From NCBI GenBank assembly GCA_017640615.1, contig JAEPQK010000004.1:434001-498000 (forward strand): a stretch of DNA of 64,000 bases, read 5' to 3'. The position numbers and the translations under genes are program-made. Numbering within the stretch: position 1 is the first letter of the stretch; every line of letters begins with the position of its first letter. Below the pieces are notes generated by a model. The model searched no databases and was not told where the DNA came from. It saw only the letters and a program-made list of their open reading frames with translations. Positions 18,229 through 26,899 of the stretch are shown piece by piece. The stretch comes from Rhizobiaceae bacterium (GTDB lineage Bacteria; Pseudomonadota; Alphaproteobacteria; Rhizobiales; Rhizobiaceae).

Positions 18229-18660
18229 ATGAAAGCAAGTGATTTTGTGCGCGTTCCGCTCACTGCGGCAGCGCTCGTTGCGCTGGTGCACGGCGCGGCT
18301 TTTGCCGAAATGCTCGAACTCGAAACACAGCTCAGCGGCGCAAACGAAGTCCCGCCGAATGACAGTGGCGCTTCCGGTAGCGCACAGGCGACTTTGGATA
18401 CCGAGACCGGGAAGCTGACCTACAAGATCATGTTCGAGGGCCTGTCGGGGCCGGTTATGGGCGCGCATCTCCACGGTCCGGTTGGAGAAAGCGGCAATGC
18501 GGGCATCCTCGTCCCGTTCGAATCCGGTGAGAGCCCGATCGAAGGAGAGGTTCAGCTCAGCGAGACGCAGATCGGAGATGTCACCGGTGGCTTGTCTTAT
18601 GTGAACATTCACACCGAACAATACCCTGGAGGCGAACTGCGCGGTCAGCTCAAACGCTAA
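18229..18660 (+). CDS. Secreted CHRD-domain protein
   Basis: A 143-residue protein with a signal peptide (LTAAALVALVHGAAFA, probable cleavage after A26) followed by one CHRD domain. Typical features are LSGANEVPPNDSGASGSAQ, GLSGPVMGAHLHGPVGESG, the phrase YVNIHTEQYPGGELRGQ and the C-terminal LKR. The histidines in AHLHGP and NIHTEQYPGGELRGQ are conserved in the family and may bind metal. CHRD domains were first noted in chordin; bacterial single-domain secreted versions have no settled function. A strong GGGAGGAG ribosome site lies about 10 bases before the ATG. The gene stands alone, convergent with the EAL gene with 4 bases between. Confidence 0.88.
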   Translation: MKASDFVRVPLTAAALVALVHGAAFAEMLELETQLSGANEVPPNDSGASGSAQATLDTETGKLTYKIMFEGLSGPVMGAHLHGPVGESGNAGILVPFESGESPIEGEVQLSETQIGDVTGGLSYVNIHTEQYPGGELRGQLKR

Positions 18661-18664
18661 CAGT

Positions 18665-20263
18665 TCAGGCAGCCCGCGTTGCCGCAACGCGCAATTTGCC
18701 GGAGGCGGCGCGGGCTGCGAAAAGTTCGAGGAACGGGGCGGCCGCGATCGGCGGCGAGACGATATATCCCTGGCCCTTGGTGATGCCGCATTCAAGCAGT
18801 GCATCGACCTGCGCTTTTTCTTCGATGCCCTCGGCAACGACATCCATGTCCATTTCCTTCGCAAGCCGCACGAGCATTGCGATCATGGAGGAGGCGGTGG
18901 AGTCGAGCGTTACGGAATCGACGAAGAACTTGTCGATCTTCATCGTATCGGCGCGCAGGCGCTGTATCTGCGACAGCCCGCTATGGCCGATGCCGACATC
19001 GTCGATCGCGACGTTGAATCCGTGCCCGCGCAGATTCGCAACGCAGATTGTTGCGAGATCGGGGTCCTCGAAGTTCTCTCGCTCGGTAATCTCAAGCGTG
19101 ATCTGATGCGGCGGCACATCTGCCTTTTTCACCAGATCGCGCAGCTTGCCGCGAAATCCGGCCGACACGAAATGCGACGGCGCAATATTGATCGAAAGCC
19201 GGAAATCAGGCTCAGCTCTCAGTAGCGGCTTCATTTCATCAAGCGCAGTCGAAAGCAGGCTCCACGTCATTTCGGGAATACGGCCATTTTGCTCGGCCAG
19301 TTCGATGAACCGGCCTGGCGGAAGCACCGAACCGTCGGTTCTGATCCAGCGTGCTAGGATTTCCGCGCCTACAACCTTTCCCGTGCCCAAATCGAAGATC
19401 GGCTGAAAATACGGGCGAATTCTGCCTTGTGAGAGCGCGAAGTCGAAACGGTCGAGAAGCGACCTGGGACGGAAGAGGTTGCGGCTCAGGAGGGCGCCGA
19501 AGACTGCGCCAAGCAGGCCGGCCAGCAGCATGATCGGTGCGATTGGCTCTCGGTTCCACGCGTGGAACGCATCGGCGTGAACGCTGACCAGCGTTTCGAT
19601 CGGATATTTGTCCGACGCGACGACGAAGCGAAGCAGGTCTTCACGTGGATCGACAGCGCCGCCGGCTGAGGAGATCTGTTTGCCGTCGGTCAGCGACAGT
19701 GAAACGGACCCATGCCCACGCAGCTCATCGGGAAGTACATCCAGCAGCGAGGCATCAACGCCCAGTATGCCGATAACGCTATGTTCGTGGTCGAGGTCGA
19801 CCATGACGCCCAACGCAGTGCCCATGAACTGGTTGACCTGGAACAGCCGGAAGTTGCCAGCCTCGGATTCCAGCATTTCGTCGCGGCCAACCCACCCACG
19901 ATCGAATTCCAGCGTCTCTGAAAAGGCTGAGCACACCACCGAGGCGTCAGGGCGCACCACCCTCAAATCCTTGATGAAGTTGCTGCGGTAGACGAACAGC
20001 CGCATTTTCTGCATCGGGCCGCTCATGCAGGAGTGGTTTTCGTGATCTGAAAATTCGCCGAGCGCTGATACGCCGTAGTCGATCACCGCTTCCGAACTGC
20101 GGAGCGCAAGCCCGCCGAGCTCATTGAGTTGCTTTTCACGTTGCGAATCCAGCAAATAGTCGGCGGCCAGGTAGCCACCGGCCAGAAACATGCCGACTGA
20201 CCCGAGAAATAGCAGTGCCCTCGCGATTCCCGGCCAGTGCAGGTAGTTGCGCCGCAGTGTCAT
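18665..20263 (-). CDS. CSS-motif cyclic-di-GMP phosphodiesterase (EAL)
   Basis: A 532-residue membrane protein. A helix at about residues 12-33 (ALLFLGSVGMFLAGGYLAADYLL) is followed by a periplasmic CSS-like domain with cysteines in HSCMSGPM and SVVCSAF, then a second helix at about 230-250. A C-terminal EAL domain carries EILARW in place of EALxR, NIAPSHFVS, EITERE, IDDVGIGHSGL and KIDKFFVDS, and EGIE is kept. In this class a periplasmic disulfide state controls hydrolysis of cyclic-di-GMP. The acidic and lysine residues needed for catalysis look present, but the changed EAL and DDFGTG wording leaves activity open. Start 20263 is chosen because the longer frame would overlap edd. It could tune the surface polysaccharide. 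Confidence 0.87.
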   Translation of the reverse strand: MTLRRNYLHWPGIARALLFLGSVGMFLAGGYLAADYLLDSQREKQLNELGGLALRSSEAVIDYGVSALGEFSDHENHSCMSGPMQKMRLFVYRSNFIKDLRVVRPDASVVCSAFSETLEFDRGWVGRDEMLESEAGNFRLFQVNQFMGTALGVMVDLDHEHSVIGILGVDASLLDVLPDELRGHGSVSLSLTDGKQISSAGGAVDPREDLLRFVVASDKYPIETLVSVHADAFHAWNREPIAPIMLLAGLLGAVFGALLSRNLFRPRSLLDRFDFALSQGRIRPYFQPIFDLGTGKVVGAEILARWIRTDGSVLPPGRFIELAEQNGRIPEMTWSLLSTALDEMKPLLRAEPDFRLSINIAPSHFVSAGFRGKLRDLVKKADVPPHQITLEITERENFEDPDLATICVANLRGHGFNVAIDDVGIGHSGLSQIQRLRADTMKIDKFFVDSVTLDSTASSMIAMLVRLAKEMDMDVVAEGIEEKAQVDALLECGITKGQGYIVSPPIAAAPFLELFAARAASGKLRVAATRAA

Positions 20264-20342
20264 TGAGTCAGCTTTGACATACAAACCGTCAACATTCGGT
20301 TGACTGGTACGGCCAGATTGCACGTTTTCCGCGCAATGCCGA

Positions 20343-22157
20343 CTAGAATACCGCCGCGCCCTGATCGGCCCTGCTGGCCCGCTCGCGAAAGCCGCCGAAA
20401 AGTTCGCGGCCGAAGCCGAAATGATTTTCGGCAAGGTCCGGCGCCGGCATGGCCCTCGCCGCGATATCCTTCTCGGGCACAAGCAGTTCGAGTGTGCCCG
20501 CATCGGCGTCGAGCCGCAGGAAGTCGCCGTCGCGAATTTTGCCGATCACGCCGCCGTCGAGCGCCTCGGGCGTGACGTGGATCGCGGCCGGCACTTTGCC
20601 CGATGCGCCGGACATACGCCCGTCGGTAACAAGAGCCACCTTCTGGCCGCGATCCTGCAGAATGCCGAGCACGGTGGTGAGCTTGTGCAGCTCCGGCATG
20701 CCGTTGGCCTTTGGACCCTGGAAGCGGACGACGGCGATGAAGTCGCCTTTGAGCGTGCCCGCCTTGAAGGCCTCGTTGAGCTCGGCCTGCCCGTCGAAGA
20801 CTTTCGCTTGTGCTTCGATGACGCGCTTTTCCGGCTTTACGGCGGATACTTTGATGATCGCGTTGCCGATATTGCCTTTCAAAACCCTGAGCCCGCCATT
20901 GGGCTGAAAGGGTTCTGCCGCGGTGGTGAGCACTTTTGCGTCGCCGCTGGCGGCGGGCGCGGGCGCGCGGCTGACATTGCCGTCTTCGCCGAGCCGCGCT
21001 TCCACGGCATAGCTACGCAGACCTTCGCCCCACACGGTGCGCACATCTTCATGCAGCAGTCCGGCGTCGAGCAATTCGCGGATCATGAAACCGAGCCCAC
21101 CGGCGGCGTTGAAATGGTTCACGTCCGCAAGCCCGTTCGGGTAGACCCGCGCCAGAAGCGGCACGACATCTGAGAGCTCCGAGATGTCCTGCCAGGTGAT
21201 CTTTATGCCGGCTGCAGCAGCCATCGCGATCAGGTGGATAGTGTGGTTCGTGGAACCGCCAGTTGCGTTGAGGCCGACAATGCCGTTCACGACGGACCGC
21301 TCGTCGATCATCTGGCCAACCGGCGTGAATTCATTGCCGAGCGCGGTGATAGCGAGCGCCCGCTTCGCTGCTTCGCGGGTCAGCGCCTCGCGCAGCGGCG
21401 TTCCGGGATTGGCAAAGGTGCCGCCGGGGGTATGCAGCCCCATGATCTCCATCAGCATCTGGTTCGAGTTGGCGGTGCCGTAGAAGGTGCAGGTGCCAGG
21501 CCCGTGATAGGATTTGGACTCCGCCTCCAGAAGCTCCGCGCGCCCGACCTTGCCTTCCGCGAAGAGCTGCCTCACACGCGCCTTCTCGTCATTCGGCAGA
21601 CCGGACGTCATCGGCCCGGCGGGAATGAAGACGGCCGGCAGATGGCCGAAGCTGAGTGCAGCGATCACAAGGCCCGGCACAATCTTGTCGCAAACGCCAA
21701 GATAGACCGCAGCGTCGAACATATTGTGCGACAGCCCGACCGCCGCCGACATGGCGATCACGTCGCGCGAGAAGAGCGACAGTTCCATGCCTGGCTGGCC
21801 TTGCGTGACGCCGTCACACATGGCGGGCACACCGCCAGCGACTTGCGCGACGCCGCCCGCCTCCCGCGCCGCCTGTTTGATCAGCGCGGGATAGGTCTCG
21901 AACGGCTGATGCGCCGAGAGCATGTCGTTGTAGGAAGTGATGATGCCCAGATTGGGCACCCGTTCGCCGCTAAGCGCCGATTTGTCGGCCGGACCGCATG
22001 CGGCGAAACCATGTGCGAGATTGCCGCAGGAGAGCACCCCGCGGTTTGCGCTGCTGCCAGCGGCGGCAGCGATGCGCTCAAGATAGGCTTCGCGGCCGGG
22101 CTTCGAGCGCTCGACAATGCGATCGGTGACGGTCTGGATTTCGGGTCGGATGGACAT
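20343..22157 (-). CDS. edd: 6-phosphogluconate dehydratase
   Basis: A 604-residue enzyme converting 6-phosphogluconate to 2-keto-3-deoxy-6-phosphogluconate, the first specific step of the Entner-Doudoroff pathway. It belongs to the IlvD/Edd iron-sulfur dehydratase family. The motifs are [24 protein letters not shown] (written here as one block near residues 134-157), [39 protein letters not shown] and the C-terminal [23 protein letters not shown]. The cluster-ligand cysteines in CDGVT, VCDKI and GTCTF are present. The ATG at 22157 has GGAGG 6 bases upstream and is 13 bases after pgl, so it is the last gene of zwf-pgl-edd. The matching aldolase (eda) is not in the window. Confidence 0.96.
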   Translation of the reverse strand: MSIRPEIQTVTDRIVERSKPGREAYLERIAAAAGSSANRGVLSCGNLAHGFAACGPADKSALSGERVPNLGIITSYNDMLSAHQPFETYPALIKQAAREAGGVAQVAGGVPAMCDGVTQGQPGMELSLFSRDVIAMSAAVGLSHNMFDAAVYLGVCDKIVPGLVIAALSFGHLPAVFIPAGPMTSGLPNDEKARVRQLFAEGKVGRAELLEAESKSYHGPGTCTFYGTANSNQMLMEIMGLHTPGGTFANPGTPLREALTREAAKRALAITALGNEFTPVGQMIDERSVVNGIVGLNATGGSTNHTIHLIAMAAAAGIKITWQDISELSDVVPLLARVYPNGLADVNHFNAAGGLGFMIRELLDAGLLHEDVRTVWGEGLRSYAVEARLGEDGNVSRAPAPAASGDAKVLTTAAEPFQPNGGLRVLKGNIGNAIIKVSAVKPEKRVIEAQAKVFDGQAELNEAFKAGTLKGDFIAVVRFQGPKANGMPELHKLTTVLGILQDRGQKVALVTDGRMSGASGKVPAAIHVTPEALDGGVIGKIRDGDFLRLDADAGTLELLVPEKDIAARAMPAPDLAENHFGFGRELFGGFRERASRADQGAAVF

Positions 22158-22170
22158 TGGTTCCTCCCTT

Positions 22171-22875
22171 TCAGGCGGCCCAGTAGATTTGCGGTTTCGT
22201 GTCTGCGAGCTGAAGCACCCGCGCGACGGGAAGCTCACCCTCTGCGAGCGCGGCGGTGAGGATCGATCTGCGCTCCTCGCCCTCTGTGTGCAGCACCAAC
22301 AGACCCGCAGCGGCGATAAGCTGTGCCGAAAGCGTCAGCCGCGGTTCGCCGGCGCTCGGCGCGAGTACGGGCAGAACGGCGCTGCCGGCGGCGTTTGCGT
22401 AGAGCGCTTCGAGGTTCTCGGCATCGGGGAAGAAGGATGCCGTGTGCCCATCCGGCCCCATGCCGAGCACAACAACGTCGAGTGGAGGAGAGAGGGCGTC
22501 GATATCCCCACTAGCCGCCTTCGCAGCCTCCTCCAGGCTCATGCCGTCGCGGAAAAGCGGGACGAACTTGGCGGCGGCACGGTTCTGCAGCAAGAGATCG
22601 CGCACCAGTTTTTCGTTCGAACGCTCATTGTCGGGCGCAACGAAACGCTCGTCGACGAGCGTCACCGTTACCTTGTCCCAGGTGATTTCGGTTTGCGACA
22701 GCGCGTCGAAAAGATGCCGCGGTGTTCTGCCGCCCGACACGGCGAGCGTTGCGCTGCCGCGCGCAGCAACTGCGTCTGTCAACGCGCTTGCGATACGCTC
22801 TGCAAGCGCTGCGGCAATCGCATCGGACGAGCCGAATTCGTGCCACCGGACCATGTTCTGCACCGGAAGCTTCAT
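22171..22875 (-). CDS. pgl: 6-phosphogluconolactonase (DevB type)
   Basis: A 234-residue cytoplasmic enzyme hydrolysing 6-phosphogluconolactone. It shows the glucosamine-isomerase-like fold of the DevB/SOL family: [16 protein letters not shown], the [26 protein letters not shown] segment, [23 protein letters not shown] with the catalytic histidine region, and RLTLSAQLI. Length is typical. The start overlaps the zwf stop by 4 bases and the stop is 13 bases before edd, so the three genes are translated as one operon that feeds glucose-6-phosphate into the Entner-Doudoroff pathway and yields NADPH. The only doubtful point is start choice, as a second ATG lies seven codons downstream. Confidence 0.95.
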   Translation of the reverse strand: MKLPVQNMVRWHEFGSSDAIAAALAERIASALTDAVAARGSATLAVSGGRTPRHLFDALSQTEITWDKVTVTLVDERFVAPDNERSNEKLVRDLLLQNRAAAKFVPLFRDGMSLEEAAKAASGDIDALSPPLDVVVLGMGPDGHTASFFPDAENLEALYANAAGSAVLPVLAPSAGEPRLTLSAQLIAAAGLLVLHTEGEERRSILTAALAEGELPVARVLQLADTKPQIYWAA

Positions 22876-24341
22876 GTGCTTTCGTGCCAGGTGCGGCCGT
22901 CACGCTCGATCAGCGCAACCGAACCCGATGGCCCCCAGGTGCCAGCGGTATATCCTTGCACCTGCTGATGGTTTTCCTCCCAGCCGGCGAGGATCGGATC
23001 GATCCACGCCCACGCCGCTTCCACCTCGTCGCGGCGCATGAAGAGCGTCTGGTTGCCGCGCACAACGTCCATGATCAGCCGCTCATAGGCATCCGGGTTG
23101 CGGTCCTCGAACGAGTCCGCGAAGGACATGTCGAGCGACACGTGACGTAGCCGCATGCCGCCCGGACCGGGGTCCTTGATCATGATCCACTGCTTCACGC
23201 CCTCGTCGGGCTGCAGACGTATGACAAGCTGGTTGGCCGAAATCGTGCCGGCGCTCTCCTCGAAGATCGAGTGCGGGATGGGCTTGAATTCGATCACGAT
23301 CTCCGAAACGCGGGCTGCGAGACGCTTGCCGGTGCGCAGATAAAAGGGCACGCCAGCCCAGCGCCAATTCTCTATCTCGGCCTTGATGGCGACGAAAGTC
23401 TCCGTCTCGCTTTCCTTGCCGAGCTCGTCGACATAACCCTTCACCGCGCCGTCGGACGATGCGCCGGCGCGATACTGCCCGCGCACTGTCGACTTGCTGG
23501 ACTGGCCGCCATTGATGCGGCTGAGCGAACGCAGAACCTTGAGCTTTTCGTCGCGCACCGCATCTGCATCGAGCGACGAGGGGGGCTCCATCGCAACCAG
23601 ACAGACAAGCTGCAGAATATGGTTTTGAACCATGTCGCGCAGCGCGCCCGCGCGATCGTAGTAACTGATCCTGTCTTCCAGCCCGACCGTCTCGCCCACG
23701 GTGATCTGCACATGGTCGATATGGGCGGAGTTCCACAGCGGCTCGAAGAGATTGTTGGCGAACCGCAGCGCCATTAGGTTCTGAACCGTCTCCTTGCCGA
23801 GATAGTGATCGATACGGAAGATCTGGTGTTCGTTGAACACGCGGCCGATTGCGTCGTTCAGTTCGCGCGCGGAAGCCTGTCCGCGCCCGATCGGCTTTTC
23901 GACGACGATGCGCGACGTCGGCGTGACGAGCCCGCAGCTCTGCAGCTTCTGGGCAATGTCGTCGAACAGGCCGGGCGCGACGGCGAGATAGAAAACGCGC
24001 ACAGCTTCGCTGTCGCTCACCATGGTTGCCAGTTCGGAAAAACCGTCGCCGGACTTGGCGTCCACCGGCACATAGCTCAACCGCGCAACGAATGCGTCGA
24101 TCTCGCCGACGTCACGGTCCTCGGCCGAAACATGCTCGTCGATCGCCTTGCGGGCGAATGCCTGAAACTCTTCGCTGGAGAGCTTGGTGCGCGAGGCGCC
24201 GATGATGCGCGTCGGCTCCGAAAACTGGCCTGCGCGCTGGCGCTGATAAAGTGCGGGAATCAGCTTGCGCTCTGCAAGGTCGCCCGTGCCGCCGAATACG
24301 ATGAAGTCAAAGGGATCGACCGGAATTGTCTGGCTGGTCAT
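22872..24341 (-). CDS. zwf: Glucose-6-phosphate 1-dehydrogenase
   Basis: A 489-residue enzyme oxidising glucose-6-phosphate to 6-phosphogluconolactone with NAD(P). Visible marks are the dinucleotide motif FIVFGGTGDLAERKLIPALY, VEKPIGRGQASARELN, the substrate-binding and catalytic RIDHYLGKETVQNLMALRFAN, and FYLRTGKRL. The ATG at 24341 is preferred (protein begins MTSQTIPVDPFDF) over a GTG 11 codons upstream; GGGA lies at a fair distance. It is the first gene of zwf-pgl-edd. The 214-base space to the divergent aldehyde dehydrogenase gene holds the 8-bp palindrome AATCGATT near 24406-24413, a possible operator site; no regulator gene is adjacent. Length and motifs indicate an intact enzyme. Confidence 0.96.
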   Translation of the reverse strand: MTSQTIPVDPFDFIVFGGTGDLAERKLIPALYQRQRAGQFSEPTRIIGASRTKLSSEEFQAFARKAIDEHVSAEDRDVGEIDAFVARLSYVPVDAKSGDGFSELATMVSDSEAVRVFYLAVAPGLFDDIAQKLQSCGLVTPTSRIVVEKPIGRGQASARELNDAIGRVFNEHQIFRIDHYLGKETVQNLMALRFANNLFEPLWNSAHIDHVQITVGETVGLEDRISYYDRAGALRDMVQNHILQLVCLVAMEPPSSLDADAVRDEKLKVLRSLSRINGGQSSKSTVRGQYRAGASSDGAVKGYVDELGKESETETFVAIKAEIENWRWAGVPFYLRTGKRLAARVSEIVIEFKPIPHSIFEESAGTISANQLVIRLQPDEGVKQWIMIKDPGPGGMRLRHVSLDMSFADSFEDRNPDAYERLIMDVVRGNQTLFMRRDEVEAAWAWIDPILAGWEENHQQVQGYTAGTWGPSGSVALIERDGRTWHEST

Positions 24342-24555
24342 GCTGTTGGTCCCGTATGGGCATATGTTGAACACGTCGTCGAAACGCAGTCAGGCGTATA
24401 ATCTAATCGATTTAATCTGGCCAGCACCCATGCGCTCGTGAACCAGCCTTGACACTGCGCCGCGCGGCGGTTTCACCATAGGCTACGCAGTTTGAAGCTG
24501 ATTTCGCAGGCGCAGCATACGCCTTGCGACAAAGCGAAGCACTAGGAAGATTCTG

Positions 24556-26031
24556 ATGGGCAGCCAGGGCAGCAAGGCCACCGCCGAAACCTTCGCGGCA
24601 ATGAACCTGATCGATGGCAGGCCGGCGGACGCGATGTCGGGCAAGCGCATCGATGTGGTCTCGCCGTCCGACGGCAAGGTCTTTGCGACCATTCCGGCTT
24701 CCGGCGAGGCTGATGTCGATCATGCGGTGAAAGCCGCGCGCAAGGCCTTCGACGAGGGGCCGTGGAGCCGCATGCCGGCGGTGGAGCGCGGCAGGTGCCT
24801 GACGCGGCTGTTTCATCTCGTCGAAAAACATGGCGACGAACTTGCTGAGCTGGAATCGCGCGACACCGGCAAGCCTGCGCGCCAGGGCCGCGCCGATGTC
24901 GCGGCAACCATGCGCTACTACGAATTCTATGGCGGTGCGGGCGACAAGGTGCACGGCGACACGATACCCTTCCTTGACGGCTACACCGCACTGACCCTGC
25001 GCGAGCCGCATGGTGTGGTGGCTGGCATCATTCCGTGGAACTACCCGCTGCAGATCCTGGCCCGTGTCGCGGGCGCGGCACTCGCAATGGGCAACACCTT
25101 GGTTGTAAAGCCGGCCGAGGATGCTTCGCTCACCACCGTGCGCATGGCCGAGCTGGCGCTCGAAGCCGGCTTTCCGGCCGGCGTGTTCAATGTGGTAACG
25201 GGATATGGGGCGGAGGCGGGCGCCGCCCTTTCGGCCCACCCGCTGGTCGACTACGTGACCTTTACGGGCTCGCCGCTGACCGGCACTGCGATCCAGTCCG
25301 CAGCCGCGCGCAATAATCGCGGCGTGACGATGGAGCTTGGCGGCAAGTCGCCTCAGATCGTATTCGCCGATGCCGATCTGGATGCTGCCACGCCGGTGCT
25401 GGTCAACGCGATCATCCAGAATGGCGGTCAGACCTGCTCGGCCGGCAGCCGCATCCTGATCGAACGCCCAGTCTACGAACAGGTTGCGCGCGAATTGACG
25501 ACGCGCTTCTCCAAACTGGTCGCCGGTCCGCATGATGCAGACCTCGATCTCGGCGCGCTGATCAATGCGAAGCAGAAGGAGCGCGTATCGGGTTTCGTCG
25601 CCGCTGCCGAGGAAGCAGGCATTGAGGTGCTGGCGCGCGGCACCGTGCTGCCGGAGGCGCCAGACGGCGGCTACTATTTCGCGCCGGCGCTCTTTGGCGC
25701 AGTCGATCCCGCGGCCGCGATTGCGCAGGAAGAAGTGTTCGGCCCTGTTCTGTCGCTCTTCCCGTTTGAGGGAGAAGAGGAAGCGGTCAGGCTCGCCAAC
25801 GACACAGAGTTCGGCCTTGTGGCGGGCATCTGGACAAAGGACGGCGGCCGCCAGCATCGTGTGGCCAAGCGAGTGCGCGCCGGCCAGGTATTCGTCAACG
25901 GCTATGGTGCCGGCGGCGGCATTGAGCTGCCCTTCGGCGGCTTCAAGAAATCCGGCCACGGCCGCGAGAAGGGTTTCGAGGCGCTCTACGACATGTCCGC
26001 CACCAAGACCGTCGTGTTCAATCATGGGTGA
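24556..26031 (+). CDS. Aldehyde dehydrogenase family protein
   Basis: A 491-residue NAD(P)-dependent aldehyde dehydrogenase. The catalytic glutamate lies in VTMELGGKSPQ and the cysteine nucleophile in NGGQTCSAGSRIL. The coenzyme fold contains IIPWNYPLQILARV and VKPAEDASLTTVRMAEL, and the C-terminal signature is EEVFGPVLSLFPF. The ribosome site AGGAAG precedes the ATG. It is followed after 57 bases by an SDR, so the pair may act on the same substrate (alcohol or hydroxyacid, then aldehyde). Betaine-aldehyde, gamma-aminobutyraldehyde or succinate-semialdehyde type activity cannot be told apart by eye. The polyamine genes lie more than 4 kb away, so assignment as PuuC is not supported. Confidence 0.9.
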   Translation: MGSQGSKATAETFAAMNLIDGRPADAMSGKRIDVVSPSDGKVFATIPASGEADVDHAVKAARKAFDEGPWSRMPAVERGRCLTRLFHLVEKHGDELAELESRDTGKPARQGRADVAATMRYYEFYGGAGDKVHGDTIPFLDGYTALTLREPHGVVAGIIPWNYPLQILARVAGAALAMGNTLVVKPAEDASLTTVRMAELALEAGFPAGVFNVVTGYGAEAGAALSAHPLVDYVTFTGSPLTGTAIQSAAARNNRGVTMELGGKSPQIVFADADLDAATPVLVNAIIQNGGQTCSAGSRILIERPVYEQVARELTTRFSKLVAGPHDADLDLGALINAKQKERVSGFVAAAEEAGIEVLARGTVLPEAPDGGYYFAPALFGAVDPAAAIAQEEVFGPVLSLFPFEGEEEAVRLANDTEFGLVAGIWTKDGGRQHRVAKRVRAGQVFVNGYGAGGGIELPFGGFKKSGHGREKGFEALYDMSATKTVVFNHG

Positions 26032-26088
26032 ACGCGCGGCGTTTCAGGAACATCGGCCGCTCTCCCTCCAACCCGAAGGTATGTTTGC

Positions 26089-26835
26089 ATGAGACTGAAA
26101 GACAAGGTTGCCATCATCACCGGCGCTGCTTCCGGCTTTGGCGAGGGCATGGCGAAGCGTTTTGCGGAGGAGGGCGCAAAGATCGTTGTGGCCGACATCA
26201 ACTTCCGCGGCGCGCAGCGCGTGGCGGAGGCGATCGGCGATCAGGCCGTCTGCGTTCAGACCGATGTGTCGCAGAAAGCCGAATTCGACGAGATGATGGA
26301 CGTTACGATGAAGGCCTTCGGGCGCGTCGATGTCATGGTCAACAATGCCGGCTTCACCCATCCGAATGGCGACCTTCTGGACGTCGAAGAAGATGTGTTC
26401 GACCTCATCACTGCCGTGAACATGAAGGCGATCTACCACGCCACGCGCGTCGTGGTGCCGGTCATGGAAAAGCAGGGCGGCGGCTCGATCATCACAACCG
26501 CTTCGACGGCGGGCTTGCGCCCGCGGCCGGGTCTCACCTGGTACAACGCCTCCAAGGGCTGGGCGATCACGGCCACGAAATCGATGGCAGTGGAACTCGC
26601 CCCGAAAAACATTCGGGTGAACTGCCTGTGCCCCGTGGCGGGTGAAACCGGCATGCTGGCGCGGTTCATGGGCGAAGACACACCGGAAAAGCGCGCGCAG
26701 TTCCGGGCTTCGATCCCGCTCGGCCGTCTCTCGACCCCGCTCGATATCGCCAATGCCGCCTTGTGGCTTGCTTCGGACGAAGCTGCGTTCATCACCGGCG
26801 TGGCGCTTGAAGTCGATGGCGGGCGCTGCATTTGA
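26089..26835 (+). CDS. Short-chain dehydrogenase/reductase
   Basis: A 248-residue classical SDR. The cofactor motif is TGAASGFGEG at residues 12-21, followed by VVADINF (an aspartate at the end of beta 2 suggests NAD preference), DVMVNNAGF, the serine region ITTASTAGL and the catalytic YNASK. The C-terminal ITGVALEVDGGRCI is typical. SDRs with this pattern are often labelled glucose 1-dehydrogenase or 3-oxoacyl-ACP reductase, labels too loose to accept here. It lies 57 bases behind the aldehyde dehydrogenase on the same strand and 64 bases before the SLC13 transporter, so the three may form a small catabolic unit for an unknown alcohol or acid. Confidence 0.9.
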   Translation: MRLKDKVAIITGAASGFGEGMAKRFAEEGAKIVVADINFRGAQRVAEAIGDQAVCVQTDVSQKAEFDEMMDVTMKAFGRVDVMVNNAGFTHPNGDLLDVEEDVFDLITAVNMKAIYHATRVVVPVMEKQGGGSIITTASTAGLRPRPGLTWYNASKGWAITATKSMAVELAPKNIRVNCLCPVAGETGMLARFMGEDTPEKRAQFRASIPLGRLSTPLDIANAALWLASDEAAFITGVALEVDGGRCI

Positions 26836-26899
26836 CGTGTATGAATCACACGCATCGGCCCGAACCATCAACATGAACCATCGACACAGCTGAGACTGC

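Noticed and set aside
21234..22259. A 341-codon open frame antisense to edd
   Set aside because: Shadow of the dehydratase gene; no ribosome site or family features.
24412..26025. A 537-codon open frame antisense to the aldehyde dehydrogenase
   Set aside because: Composition is that of a shadow frame in G+C-rich DNA; the sense frame has all catalytic motifs.
24556..26031. The aldehyde dehydrogenase as PuuC of the putrescine pathway
   Set aside because: It lies more than 4 kb from the puu genes in another transcription unit and sequence reading alone cannot set substrate.
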